Positions 51,075 through 63,836 of a stretch of DNA of 64,000 bases are shown one piece after another. Location of the stretch: positions 1,743,501 to 1,807,500 of the forward strand of contig NC_071340.1 of assembly GCF_027744825.2 (NCBI RefSeq), written 5' to 3'. Source of the DNA: Synchiropus splendidus. Lineage: Eukaryota; Chordata; Actinopteri; Syngnathiformes; Callionymidae. Position 1 is the first letter of the stretch; every line of letters begins with the position of its first letter. Made by a program: the position numbers and the translations under genes. The notes below the pieces were generated by a model. It had not been told where the DNA came from. It worked only from the letters and a program-made list of their open reading frames with translations, and did no database searches.

Positions 51075-52202
51075 AAGCTGTCTGAAGTGTTTTTCCAAAG
51101 TTATCAACATTTTTATGTTTGGCGTACCGGAATCGATCTTATGTCAGGCTGAAAACGCATTTTACGCATTGAGCCATAAAGTTGCAGGGAAGCTTCAGAA
51201 CATCAAATTTTCACCTCCCACTATAGCAGAAAGGGTCTTTCTAGCAGTTGCACATCAAATCTAAGCTCTCTGAAGTGTTTTTCCAAAGTTATCAACATTT
51301 TTATGTTTGGCGTTCCGGAATCGACCTTATCTAAGGCTGAAAACGCGTTTTTTGCATTGTGTCATAACTTTGCAGGGAAGCTTCAGAACATGAAATTTTC
51401 ACCTCCCACTATAGCAGAAAAAGTCTTTCTAGTAGTTGCACATTAAATCTAAGCTGTCTGAAGTGTTTTTCCAAAGTTATCAACTTTTTTATGCCTGGCG
51501 TTCCGGAATCGACCTTATCTCAGGCTGAAAACGCGTTTTTCGCATTATGCCATAACTTTGCAGGGAAGCTTCAGAACATGAAATTTTCACCTCCCATTAT
51601 ATCAGAAAGGGTCTTTCAAGTAGTTGCACATCAACTCTAAGCTGTCTGAAGTGTTTTTCGAAAGTTATCAACATTTTTATGTTTGACGTTCCGGAATCGA
51701 CCTTATCTCAGGCTGAAAACGCGTTTTACGCATTGTGCCATAACTTTGCAGGGAAGATTCAGGACATGAAATTTTCAGTACCCACTATAGCAGAAAGGGT
51801 ATTTCTGGTATTTGCACATCAAATCTATGCTGTCTGAAGTGTATTTCGAAAGTTATCAACATTTTTATGTTTGGCGTTCTAGAACCCACCTTATCTCAAG
51901 CTGAAAATGTGTTTTCTGCATTGTGCCATAACTTTGCAGGGAAGCTTCAGAACATGAAATTTTCACCTCCAACTATAGCAGAAAGGGTCTTTCTAGTAGT
52001 TGCACGTCAAATCTAAACTGTCTGAAGTGTTTTTCCAAAGTTATCAACATTTTTATGTTTGGCGTTTCGGAACCCACCTTATTTCAGGCTGAAAATGCGT
52101 ATTCTGCATTGTGCCATAACTTTGCAGAGAAGCTTCAGAACATGAAATTTTCACCTCCCACTACAGCAGAAAGGGTCTTTCTAGCAGTTATACATCAAAT
52201 CT

Positions 52203-52390
52203 AAGCTGTCTGAAGTGTTTTTCCAAAGTTATCAACATTTTTATGTTTGGCGTTGCGGAATCGACCTTATCTCAGGCTGAAAACGCGTTTTACGCATTGT
52301 GCCATAACTTTGCAGGGAAGCTTCAGAACATGAAATTTTCACCTCCCACCATAGCAGAAATGGTCTTTCTAGTAGTTGCACATCAAATCT
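52203..52390 (+). repeat. Hybrid unit in which the fused dimer was removed
   Basis: The front (GTTGCGGAATCG) is that of the unit before the 67-bp deletion (46012). The back (CACCATAGCAGAAATGG) is that of the unit after the fused dimer (46321). The following unit (52391, GTCTGCAGTC with TTTCGCG) is the same as at 46509. An exchange has therefore cut out the shortened element. Confidence 0.75.
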
Positions 52391-52578
52391 AAGCTGTCTG
52401 CAGTCTTTTTCCAAAGTTATCAACATTTTTATGTTTCGCGTTCCGGAATCGACCTTATCTCAGGCTGGAAACGCGTTTTACGCATTGTGCCATAATTTTG
52501 CAGGGAAGCTTCAGAACATGAATTTTTCACCTCCCACTATATCAGAAAGAGTCTTTCTAGTAGTTGCACATCAAATCT

Positions 52579-55500
52579 AAGCTGTCTGAAGTGTTTTTCC
52601 AAAGTTATCAACATTTTTATGTTTCTCGTTCCTGAACCCACCTTATATCAGGCTGAAAATGCGTTTTCTGCATTGTGAAATCACTTTGCAGGGAAGCTTC
52701 AGAACATGGAATTTTCACCTCCCACTATAACAGAAAGGGTCTTTCTAGTAGTTGCACTTCAAATCTAAGCTGTCTGAAGTGTTTTTCGAAAGTTATCAAC
52801 ATTTTTATGTTTGGCGTTCCGGAACCCACCTTATCTCAGGCTGAAAACGTGTTTTCTGCATTGTGCCATAACTTTGCAGGGAAGCTTCAGAACATGACAT
52901 TTTCACCTCCCACTATAGCCGAAAGGGTCTTTCTAGTAGTTTCACGTGAAATCTAAGCTGTCTGAAGTGTTTTTCCAAAGTTTTCAACATTTTTATGTTT
53001 GGCGTTCTGGTACCCACCTTATCTCAGTCTGAAAACGTGTTTTTTGCATTGTGCCATAACTTTGCAGGGAAGCCACAGAACATGAAATTTTCACCTGCCG
53101 CCATAGTAGAAAGGGTCTTTCTAGCAGTTGCACATCAAATCTAAGCTGTCTGAAGTGGCTTTCCAAAGTTATCAACATTTTTATGTTTGGCGTTCCGGAA
53201 TCAATCTTATCTCAGGCTTAACACCCGTTTTCTGCATTGTGCCATATCTTTGCAGGGATGCATCAGAACATGACATTTTAAAGTTCCACTATAGCAGAAA
53301 AGGTCTTTCTAGTAGTTGCACATCAAATCTAAGCTGCCTGAAGTGTTTTTCCAAAGTTATTAACATTTTTATGTTTGGCGTTCCGGAACCCACCTTATCT
53401 CAGGCTGAAAACGCGTTTTCTCCATTGTGGCATAACTTTGGATGGAGGCATCAGAATATGAAATTTTCACCTCCCAATATTGCAGAAAGAGTCTGTCTTG
53501 TAGTTGCACATCAAAACTAAGCTGTCTGAAGTGTTTTTTCCAAAGTCTTCAACATTTTTATGTTTAGCGTTCTGGAACCCACTTTATCTCAGGCTGAATA
53601 TGCGTTTTACGCATTGTGCCATAACTTTGCAGGGAAGCTTCAGAACATCGAATTTTCACCACTCACTATAGCAGAAAGGGTCTTTCTAGTAGTTTCACGT
53701 GAAATCTAAGCTGTCTGAAGTGTTTTTCCAAAGTTTTCAACATTTTTATGTTTGGCGTTCTGGTACCCACCTTATCTCAGTCTGAAAACGTGTTTTTTGC
53801 ATTGTGCCATAACTTTGCAGGGAAGCCACAGAACATGAAATTTTCACCTGTCGCCATAGTAGAAAGGGTCTTTCTAGCAGTTGCACATCAAATCTAAGCT
53901 GTCTGAAGTGGCTTTCCAAAGTTATCAACATTTTTATGTTTGGCGTTCCGGAATCAATCTTATCTCAGGCTTAACACCCGTTTTCTGCATTGTGCCATAT
54001 CTTTGCAGGGATGCATCAGAACATGACATTTTAAAGTTCCACTATAGCAGAAAAGGTCTTTCTAGTAGTTGCACATCAAATCTAAGCTGCCTGAAGTGTT
54101 TTTCCAAAGTTATTAACATTTTTATGTTTGGCGTTCCGGAACCCACCTCATCTCAGGCTGAAAATGCGTTTTCTGCATTGTGCCATAACTTTGCAGGGAA
54201 GCTTCAGAACGTGAAATTTTCACCTCCCACTATAGCAGAAAGGGTCTGTCTTGTAGTTGCACATCAAATCTAAGCTGTCTGAAGTGCTTTTCCAAAGTTA
54301 TCAACATTTTTATGTTTGGCGTTCCGGAACCCACCTTATCTCAGGCTCAAAACGCGTTTTCTCCATTGTGGCATATCTTTGCAGGGAAGCTTCAGAACAT
54401 GAAATTTTCACCTCCCACTATAGCAGACAGGGTCTGTCTTGTAGTTGCACATCAAATCTAAGCTGTCTGAAGTGTGTTTCCAAAATTATTAACATTTTTA
54501 TGTTTGGCGTTCCGGAACCCACCTTATCTCAGGCTGAAAACGCGTTTTCTCCATTGTGGCATAACTTTGCAAGGAAGCTTCAGAACATGAAATTTTCACC
54601 TCCCACTATAGCAGAAAGGGTCTTTCTAGTAGTTTCACATGAAATCTAAGCTGTCTGAAGTGTTTTTCCAAAGTTATCAACATTTTTATGTTTGGCGTTT
54701 CGCAATCGACCTTATCTCAGGCTGAAAACGCGTTTTCTGCATTGTGCCATAACTTTGCAGGGATTCTTCAGAACATGAAATTTTCCACATCCCACTATAG
54801 CAGAAAGGGTCTTTCTAGTAGTTGCACATCAAATCTAAGCTGTCTGAAGTGTTTTTACAAAGTTATCAACATTTTCATGTTTGGCGTTCCGGAATCAACC
54901 TTATCTCAGCCTGAAAACGCGTTTTCTGCTTTGAGCCATAACTTTGCATGGAAGCATCAGAATATGAAATTTTCACCTCCGAATATTGCAGAAAGAGTCT
55001 GTCTTGTAGTTGCACATCAAAACTAAGCTGTCTGAAGTGTTTTTTCCAAAGTCTTCAACATTGTTATGTTTAGCGTTCTGGAACCCACTTTATCTCAGGC
55101 TAAATATGCGTTTTACGCATTGTGCCATAACTTTGCAGGGAAGCTTCAGAACATCGAATTTTCACCACTCACTATAGCAGAAAGGGACTTTCTAGTAGTT
55201 TCACGTGAAATCTAAGCTGTCTGAAGTGTTTTTCCAAAGTTTTCAACATTTTCATGTTTGGCGTTCTGGTACCCACCTTATCTCAGTCTGAAAACGTGTT
55301 TTTTGCATTGTGCCATAACTTTGCAGGGAAGCCACAGAACATGAAATTTTCACCTGCCGCCATAGTAGAAAGGGTCTTTCTAGTAGTTGCACATCAAATC
55401 TAAGCTGTCTGAAGTGTTTTTCCAAAGTTATCAACATTTTTATGTTTGGCGTTCCGGAATCGACCTTAACTCAGGCTGAAAACGCGTTTCACGCATTGTG

Positions 55501-56152
55501 CCATAACTTTGCAGGGAGGCTTCAGAACATCGAATTTTCACCACTCACTATCGCAGAAAGGGTCTTTCTCCTAGTTGCACATCAAATCTAAGCTGTCTGA
55601 AGTGTTTTTTCCAAAGTCTTCAACATTTTTATGTTTAGCGTTCTGGAACCCACCTTATCTCAGGCTGAAAATTCATTTTCTGCATTGTGCCATAACTTTG
55701 CAGGGACGCTTCAGAACATGAAATTTTCACCTCCCACTATAGCAGAAAGGGTCTTTCTAGTAGTTGCACATCAAATCTAAGCTGTCTGGTGTTTTTCCAA
55801 AGTTATCAACATTTTTATGTTTCTCGTTCCTGAACCCACCTTATATCAGGCTGAAAATGCGTTTTCTGTATTTTGAAATCACTTTGCAGGGAAGTTTCAG
55901 AACATGGAATTTTCACCTCCCACTATAACAGAAAGGGTCTTTCTAGTAGTTGCACTTCAAATCTAAGCTGTCTGAAGTGTTTTTCGAAAGTTATCAACAT
56001 TTTTATGTTTGGCGTTCCGGAACCCACCTTATCTCAGTCTGAAAACGTCTTTTCTGGATTGTGCCATAACTTTGCAGGGAAGCTTCAGAACATGAAATTT
56101 TCACCTCCCACTTTAGTAGAAAGGGTCTTTCTAGTAGTTGCACATCAAATCT
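52579..56152 (+). repeat. Four-unit repeat region (753 bp)
   Basis: Units at 52955, 53143, 53331 and 53520 are followed by copies of the first three at 53708, 53896 and 54084. The first and last types recur at 55214 and 55026. Marks are TTCTGGTACCC with GAAGCCACAG, GTGGCTTTCC with TTAACACCC, and TTTTTTCC with GTCTTCAAC. The pair at 52579/52767 (TTTCTCGTTCCTG) recurs at 55777/55965. Several units are 189 bp from a sixth T or an extra C, and the unit at 55591 is 186 bp. Confidence 0.84.
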
Positions 56153-59100
56153 AAGCTGTCTGAAGTGTTTTTCCAAAGTTATCAACATTTTTATGTTTGG
56201 CGTTTCGGAATCGACCTTATCTCAGGCAGAAAACGCGTTTTACTCATTGTGCCATAACTTTCCAGGGAAGCTTCAGAACATCGAATTTTCACCACCCACT
56301 GTAGCAGAAAGGGTATTTCTAGTAGTTGCACGTCAAAACTAAGCTGTCTGAAGTGTTTTTCCAAAGTAATCAACATTTTTATGTTTGGCGTTCCGGAATC
56401 AACCTTATCTCAGGCTGAAAACGCGTTTTTGGAATTGTGCCATAACTTTGCAGGGAAGCTTCAGAACATGAAATTTTAAACTTCCACTATAGCAGAAAAG
56501 GTCTTTCTGGTAGTTGCACATCAAATCTAAGCTGTCTGAAGTGTTTTTCCAAAGTTTTCAACATTTTTATGTTTGGCGTTCGGGAACCCACCTTATGTCA
56601 AGTTGAAAACGCGTTTTCTGCATTGTGCCTTAACTTTGCAGGAAACTTCAGAACATGAAATTTTCACCTCCCACTATAGCAGAAAGGGTCTTTCTAGAAG
56701 TTGCAGATCAGATCTAAGCTGTCTGAAATGTTTTTCCAAAGTTATCAACATTTTTATGTTTGCCGCTTTGGAACCCACCTTATCTCAGTCTGAAAACGTG
56801 TTTTCTGCATTGTGCCATAACTTTGCAGAGAAGCCTCAGAACATGAAATTTTCACCTGCCTCTATAGTAGAAAGTGTCTTTCTAGTTGTTGCACATCAAA
56901 TCTAAGCTGTCTGAAGTGTCTTTCCAATGTTATCAACATTTTTATGTTTGGCGTTCCGGAATCGACCTTATCTCTGTCTGAAAGCGCGTTTTACGCATTG
57001 TGCCATAACTTTGCATAAAGCTTCAGAACATTACATTTTCACATCCCACTATAGCAGAAAGGTTTTTCTCGTAGTTGCATATCAAATCTAAGCTGTCTGA
57101 TGTGTTTTTCCAAAGTTATCAACATTTTTATTTTTGGCATTCCGGAATCGACTTTATCTCAGGCTCAAAATGCGTTTTCTGCATTGTACCATAACTTTGC
57201 AGAGAAGCTTCTGAACATTAAATTTTAAACTCCCACTATAGCAGAAAGGGTTTTTCTAGTAGTTGCACATCAAATCTAAGCTGTCTGAAGTGTTTTCCCA
57301 AAGTTATCAACATTTTTATGTTTGGCGTTGGGGAATCAACCTTATCTCAGGCTGAAATCACGTTTTCTGCATTGTACCATAACTTTGCAGGGAAGCTTCA
57401 GAACATGGAATTTTAACCTCCCACTATAGCAGAAAGGGTCTTTCTAGTAGTTGTACATCAAATCTAAGCTGTCTGAAGTGTTTTTCCAAAGTTTTCAACA
57501 TTTTTATGTTTGTCGTTCCGGAACCCGCCTTATCTCAGGCTGAAAGCGCGTTTTCTGCATAGTGCCATAACATTGCAGGGAAGCTTCAGAACATGAAATT
57601 TTCACCTTCCACTATAGCAGAAAGGGTCTTTCTAGTAGTTGCACTTCAAATCTAAGCTGTCTGAAGTGTTTTTCCAAAGTTATCAACACTTTTATGTTTG
57701 GCGCTCCGAAACCCACCTTATCTCAGGTTGAAAACGGGTTTTCTGCTTCGTGCCATAACTTTGCAGGGAAGCTTCAGAACATGACATTTTCACATCCCAC
57801 TACACCAGAAAGGGTCTTTCTAGTAGTTGCACATCAAATCTAAGCTGTCTGAAGTGTTTTTCCAAAGTTATCAACACGTTTATGTTTGGCGTTCCGAAAC
57901 CCACCTTATCTCAGGTTGAAAACGGGTTTTCTGCTTCGTGCCATAACTTTGCATAAAGTTTCAGAACATGAAATTTTCACCTTCCACTGTATCAGAAAGG
58001 GTCTTTCTCGAAGTTGCACATCAAATCTAAGCTGTCTGAAGTGTTCTTCCAAAGTTATCAACATTTTTATGTTTGGCGTTCCGGAATCGACCTTATCTCA
58101 GGCTGAAATCGCGTTTTCTGCATTGTGCCATAACTTTGCAGGGAAGCTTCAGAACATGAAATTTTCACCTCCCACTATAGTATAAAGGATCTTTCTAGTA
58201 GTTGCACATCAAATCTAAGCTGTCAGAAGTGTTTTTCCAATGTTATCAACATTTTTATGTTTGGCGTTTCGGAACCCACCTTATCTCAGGCTGAAAACGC
58301 GTTTTCTGCATTGTGCCACAACTTTGCAGGGAAGCTTCAGAACATTAAATTTTCACTTCCCACTATAGCAGAAAGGGTCTTTCTAGAAGTTGCTAATCAA
58401 ATCTAAGCTGTCTGAAGTGTTTTTCCAAAGTTATCAACATTTTTATGTTTGGCGTTCCCGAACCCACCTTTTCTCAGGCTGAAAACTTGTTTTCTGCATT
58501 GTGCCATAACTTTGCAGGGAAGCTTCAGAACATGAAATTTTTTCTACCCACTATAGCAGAAAGGGTATTTCTAGTAGTTGCACATCAAATCTAAGCTGTC
58601 TGAAGTGTTTTTCAGAAGTTATCAACATTTTTATGTTTGGCGTTCCGGAATCGACCTTATCTAAGGCTGAAAACAGGTTTTACGCATTGTGCCATAACTT
58701 TGCAGGGAAGCTTCAGAACATGAAATGTTCACCTCCTACTATAGGAGAAAGGGTCTTTCTAGTCGTTGCACATCAAATCTAAGCTGTCTGAAGTGTTTTT
58801 CCAAAGTTATCAACATTTTTATGTTTGGCGTTCCGGAACCCACCTTATCACAGTCTGAAAACGCTTTTTCTCTATTGTGCCATAACTTTGCAGGGAAGCT
58901 TCAGAATATGAAATTTTCACCTCCCACTTTCGCAGAAAGGGTCTTTCTAGTAGGTGCACATCAGTATAAGCTGTCTGAAGTGTTTTTCCAAAGTTATTAA
59001 CATTTTTATGTTTGGCGTTCCGGAATCGACATTATCTCTGATTGAAAACGTGTTTCACTCATTGTGCCATAAATTTGCAGTGAAGCTTCAGAACATGAAA

Positions 59101-61221
59101 TTTTCACCTGCCACTACAGCAGAACTGGTCTTTCTAGTAGTTGCACATCAAATCTAAGCTGTCTGAAGTGTTTTTCAATAGTTAAAAACATTTTTAAGTT
59201 CGGCGTTCCGGAATCGATCTTATCTCAGGCTGAAAACGGGTTTTACGCATTGTGCAATAACTTTGCAGGGAACGTTCAGAACATGAAATTTTCAGCTGCC
59301 ACTATAGCAGAACTGGTTTTTCTAGTAGTTGCACATCAAATCTAAGCTGTCTGAAGTGTTTTTCCAAAGTTATCAACATTTTTATGTTTGGCGTTCCGGA
59401 ATACACCTTCTCTCAGGCTGAAGACGTATTTTACGCATTGTGCCATAAATTTGCAGTGAAGCTTCAGGACATGAAATTTTCACCTGCCACTATAGCAGAA
59501 CTGGTGTTTCTAGTAGTTGCATATCAAATCTGTGCTGTCTGTAGTGTTTTTCCAAAGTTATCAACATTTTTATGTTTGGCGTTCCGGAATTGACCTTATC
59601 TCAGGCTGAAAACGCGTTTTTCGCATTATGCCATAAATTTGCAAGGAAGCTTCAGAACATGAAATTTTCACCTGCCACTAGAGCAGAAATGGTCTTTCTA
59701 GTAGTTGCACATCAATTCTAAGCTGTCTGTAGTGTTTTTCCAAAGTTATCAACATTTTTATGTTTGGCGTTCCAGAGTTGACCTTATCTCAGGCTGAAAT
59801 CGCCTATAACGCATTGTGCCATAAATTTGCATACAGCTTAAGAACATGAAATTTTCACCTCCCACTATGGCAGAAATGGTCTTTCTAGTAGTTGCACATC
59901 AAATCTAAGCTGTCTGAAGGTTTTTTCCAAAGATATCTACATTTTTTTGTTTGGCGTTCCGGAATCGACCTTATCTCAGGCTGAAAAAGCGTTTAACGCA
60001 TTGTGCCATAACTTTGCAGGGAAGCTTCAGAACATGGAATTTTCACGACCCACTATCGCAGAAAGGGTCTTTCTAGTATTTGCACATGAAATCTAAGGTG
60101 TCTGAAGTGTATTTCGAAAGTTATCAACATTTTTATGTTTGGCGTTCTAGAACCCACCTTATCTCAGGCTGAAAATGCGTTTTCTGCATTGTGCCATAAC
60201 TTTGCAATGAAGCTTCAGAACATGAAATTTTCACCTCACATTATATCAGAAAGGGTCTTTCTAGTAGTTGCACATCAAATCTAAGCTGTCTGAAGTGTTT
60301 TTCCAAAGTTATTAACATTTTTATGTTTGGCGTTGCGGAATCGACCTTATCTCATGCTGAAAACGCGTTTGACGCATTGTGCCATAACTTTGCAGGGAAG
60401 CTTCAGAACATGGAATTTTCACTACCAACTATAGCACAAAGGGTCTTTCTAGTAGCTGCACATCAAATCTAAGCTGTCTGAAGTGTTTTTCCGAAGTTAT
60501 CAACATTTTTATGTTTCGAAGTCCGGAATCGACCTTATCTCAGGCTGAAAACAGGTTTTTCGGAGTATGCCAAGAATTTGCAGGGAAGCTTCAGAACATG
60601 AAATTTTCACCAGCCACTATAACAGAAATGGTCTTTCTAGTAGTTGCACATCAATTCTACGCTGTCTGAAGTGTTTTTCCAAAGTTATCATCATTTTTAT
60701 GTTTGGTGTTCTAGAACCCACCTTATTTCAGGCTGAAAACGTGTTTTCTGCATTGTTTCATTACTTTGCAGTGAAGCCTGAGAACTTAAAATTTTCACCT
60801 CCCACTATAGTAGAAAGGGTCTTTCTAGTAGTTGCACATCAAATCTAAGCTGTCTGAAGTGTTCTTCCAAAGTTATCAACATTTTTATGTTTGCCGTTCC
60901 GGAATCGACCTTATCTCAGGCTGAAAACGCGTTTTCTGCATTGTGCCATAACTTTGGAGGGAAGCTTCAGAACATGAAAATTTCACCTCCCACTATATCA
61001 GAAAGGGTCTTTCCAGTAGTTGCACATCAAATCAAATTGTCTGACGTGTTTTTCCAAAGTCATCAACATTTTCATGTTTGGCCTTCCGGAACCCACCTCA
61101 TATCAAGCTAAAAACGTGTTTTCTGCATTGTGCAATAACATTGCAGGGAAGCTTCAGAACATGAAGTGTTCACCTCCCACTATGGCAGAAATGGTCTTTT
61201 TAGTAGTTGCACATCCAATCT

Positions 61222-61395
61222 AAGCTGTCTGAAGTGTTTTTCCAAAGTGATCTACTTTTTTTTGCTTGGCGTTCCGGAATCGACCTTATCTCAGGCGGAA
61301 AACGCGTTTTCATCTCAGGGTCTTTCTAGTAGTGCAACTACTAGAAAGACCCTTTCCACTATAAAGGGTCTTTCTAGTAGTTGCACATCAAATCT
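61222..61395 (+). repeat. 174-bp unit with fold-back rearrangement
   Basis: After GCGTTTTC the unit loses about 70 bp. It shows, in order, ATCTCAGG (normally near unit position 68), GTCTTTCTAGTAG, an inverted 22-bp piece, CCACTATA, and the normal AAGGGTCTTTCTAG end. It is the only place in the window where unit sequence appears on the opposite strand. The patchwork fits template switching during DNA synthesis. Net length is 14 bp short. Confidence 0.92.
61334..61384. repeat. Perfect inverted repeat, 22-bp arms and 7-base loop
   Basis: The left arm 61334-61355 is the exact reverse complement of the right arm 61363-61384, separated by CCACTAT. A second overlapping pair, 61318-61333 with 61337-61352, has 16-bp arms and a 3-base loop. 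So a direct, an inverted and a direct copy of the TCTTTCTAGTAG end lie side by side. The sequence could form a hairpin or cruciform. Confidence 0.95.
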
Positions 61396-63836
61396 AAGCT
61401 GTCTGAAGTGTCTTTCGAAAGTTATCAACATTTTTGTGTTTGGCGTTCCGGAATCGACCTTATCTCAGGCTGAAAATGCGTTTTCTCCATTGTGCCATGA
61501 CTTTGCAGGGAAGCTTCAGAACATGAAATTTTCACCTCCCACAATAGCAGAAAGGGTCTTTCTAGTAGTTGCACATCAAATCCAAGCTGTCTCAAGTGTA
61601 TGTCGAAAGTTTTCAACATTTTTATGTTTGGCGTTCTAGAACCCACCTTATCTCAGGCTAAAAATGCATTTTCTGCATTGTGCCATCACTTTGCAGAGAA
61701 GCTACAGAACATGGAATTTTCACTACCCACTATAGCAGAAAGGGTATTTCTAGTATTTGCACATCAAATATAAGCTGTCTGAAGTGTATTTCGAAAGTTA
61801 TCAACATTTTTGTGTTTGGCGTTCCGGAATCGACCTTATGTCAGGCTGAAAATGCGTTTTCTGCATTGTGCCATAACTTTGCATGGAAGCTTCAGAACCT
61901 GAAATTTTCACCTCCCACAATAGCAGAAAGGGTGTTTCTAGTTGTTGCATTTCAAATCTAAGCTGTCTGAAGTGATTTTCCAAAGTTATCAACATTTTTA
62001 TGTTTGGCGTTGCGGAATCGACCTTATCTCAGGCTGGAAACGCGTTTTACGCATTGTGCAATAACTATGCAGGGAAGATTCAGAACATGGAATTTTCACT
62101 ACCCACTATATCAGAAAGGGTCTTTCTAGTAGTTGCACATCAAATCTAAGCTGTATGAAGTGTTTTTCAAAAGTTATCAGCATTTTTTTGTTTGGCGTTC
62201 CGGAATCGAACTTATCTCTGGCTGAAAACGCGTTTAACGCATTGTGCCATAACTTTGCAGCCAAGCTTATGAACATGAAATTTTCACCTCCCACTATAGC
62301 AGAAAGGGTCTTTCTAGTAGTTGCACATCAAATCTAAGCTGTATGAAGTGTTTTTCAAAAGTTATCAACATTTTTATGTTTGGCGTTGCGGAATCGACCT
62401 TATCTCATGCTGAAAACGCGTTTTACGCATTGTGCCATAACTTTGCAGGGAAGCTTCAGAACATGAAATTTTCACCTCCCGTTATATCAGAAAGGGTCTT
62501 TCTAGTATTCGCACATCAAATCTAAGCTGTCTGAAGTGTTTTTCCAAAGTTATCAACATTTTTATGTTTCGAGCTCCGGAATCGACCTTATCTCAGGCTG
62601 AAAACGGGTTTTACGCAGTATGCCATGAATTTGCAGGGAAGCTTCAGAACATGAAATTTTCATCAGCCACTATAACAGAAATGGTCTTTCTAGTAGTTGC
62701 ACATCAATTCTCCGCTGTCTGAAGTGTTTTTCCAAAGTTATCATCATTTTTATGTTTGGCGTTCTAGAACCCACCTTATCTCAGGCTCAAAATGCGTTTT
62801 CTGCATTGTGCCATAACTTTCCAGGGAAGTTTTTGAACATGAAATTTTCACCTGCCACTGTCGGAGAAACGGTCTTTCTAGTAGTTGCACAATAAATCTA
62901 AGCTGTCTGAAATGTTGTTCCAAAGTTATCAACATTTTTATGTTTGGCGTTCCGGAACCCACCTTATTTCAGGCTGAATACGTGTTTTCTGCATTGTTTC
63001 ATTACTTTGCAGTGAAGCCTGAGAAAATGAAATTTTCACCTCCCACTATAGTAGAAAGGGTCTTTCCAGTAGTTGCACATCAAATCTAAGCTGTCTGAAG
63101 TGTTTTTCAAAAGTTACAAAAATTTTTAAGTTTGGCGTTCCTTAATCAACCTTATCTCAGGCTGAAATCGCGTTTTACGCATTGTGCCATAACTTTGCAG
63201 GGAAGATTCAGAACATGAAATTTTCACCTGCCACTATAGCAGAACTGGTCTTTCGAGTAGTTTCACATCAAATCTATGCTGTCTGTAGTGTTTTTCCAAA
63301 GTTATCAACATTTTTATGTATGGCGTTCCGGAATCGACCTTATCTCAGCCTGAAAACGAGTTTTCTGCATTGTACCATAACTTTGCAGGGAAGCATCAGA
63401 ACATGAAATTTGCACCTGCCACTGTAGCAGAACTGGTCTTTCTTGTAGTTGCACATCAAATCTAAGCTGTCTGGAGTGTTTTTCAAAAGTTATCAGCATT
63501 TTTTTGTTTGGTCTTCCGGAGTCGACCTTATCTCAGGCTGAAATCGCGTTTTACGCATTGTGTCATAACTTTGCATAAAGCTTAAGAACATGAAATTATA
63601 ACATCCCACTATAGCAGAAAGGATCTTTCTAGTAGTTGCACATCAAATCTAAGGTGTCTGAAGTGTTTTTCCAAAGTTATCAACATTTTTATGTTTGGCC
63701 TTCCGGAATCGACGTTATCTCAGGCTGAAAAGCGTTTTTCGCATTTGCCATAAATTTGCAGTGAAGCTTCAGGACATGAAATTTTCACCTGCCACTATAG
63801 CAGAACTGGTATTTCGAGTAGTTGCACATCAAATCT

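Larger units (their letters stand above)
45677..52578 (+). repeat. Reshuffled region with recurrent 121-bp steps
   Basis: Units from the 4136-bp block are rearranged here. 45072-45823 recurs at 47637-48388 (offset 2565). 46012-46696 recurs at 48765-49449 (offset 2753). 47073-47636 recurs at 49450-50013 (offset 2377). Parts recur again from 50578 and 52203. The changing offsets reflect gain and loss of whole units between copies. Outside the three fused dimers all units are 188 bp. Confidence 0.86.
56153..63836 (+). repeat. Right block of divergent units
   Basis: Units follow one another without a clear long-range order, and small length changes are frequent. Steps of 186-187 bp occur at about 56.6, 57.0, 57.9, 58.9, 59.8, 60.9, 63.5 and 63.7 kb, several from TTTGCATAAAGCTT or TTTGCATACAGCTT in place of TTTGCAGGGAAGCTT. 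A close two-unit pair lies at 57654/57842 (CCGAAACCC with AGGTTGAAAACGGG). Unit subtypes of the left block reappear, such as TATGTATGG with CAGCCTG at 63311. This resembles the first 8 kb more than the interior. Confidence 0.87.

Noticed and set aside
61166..61639. A 157-codon open frame spanning the fold-back rearrangement
   Set aside because: The frame is open only because the rearranged unit is 14 bp short. Its ends translate ordinary unit sequence.
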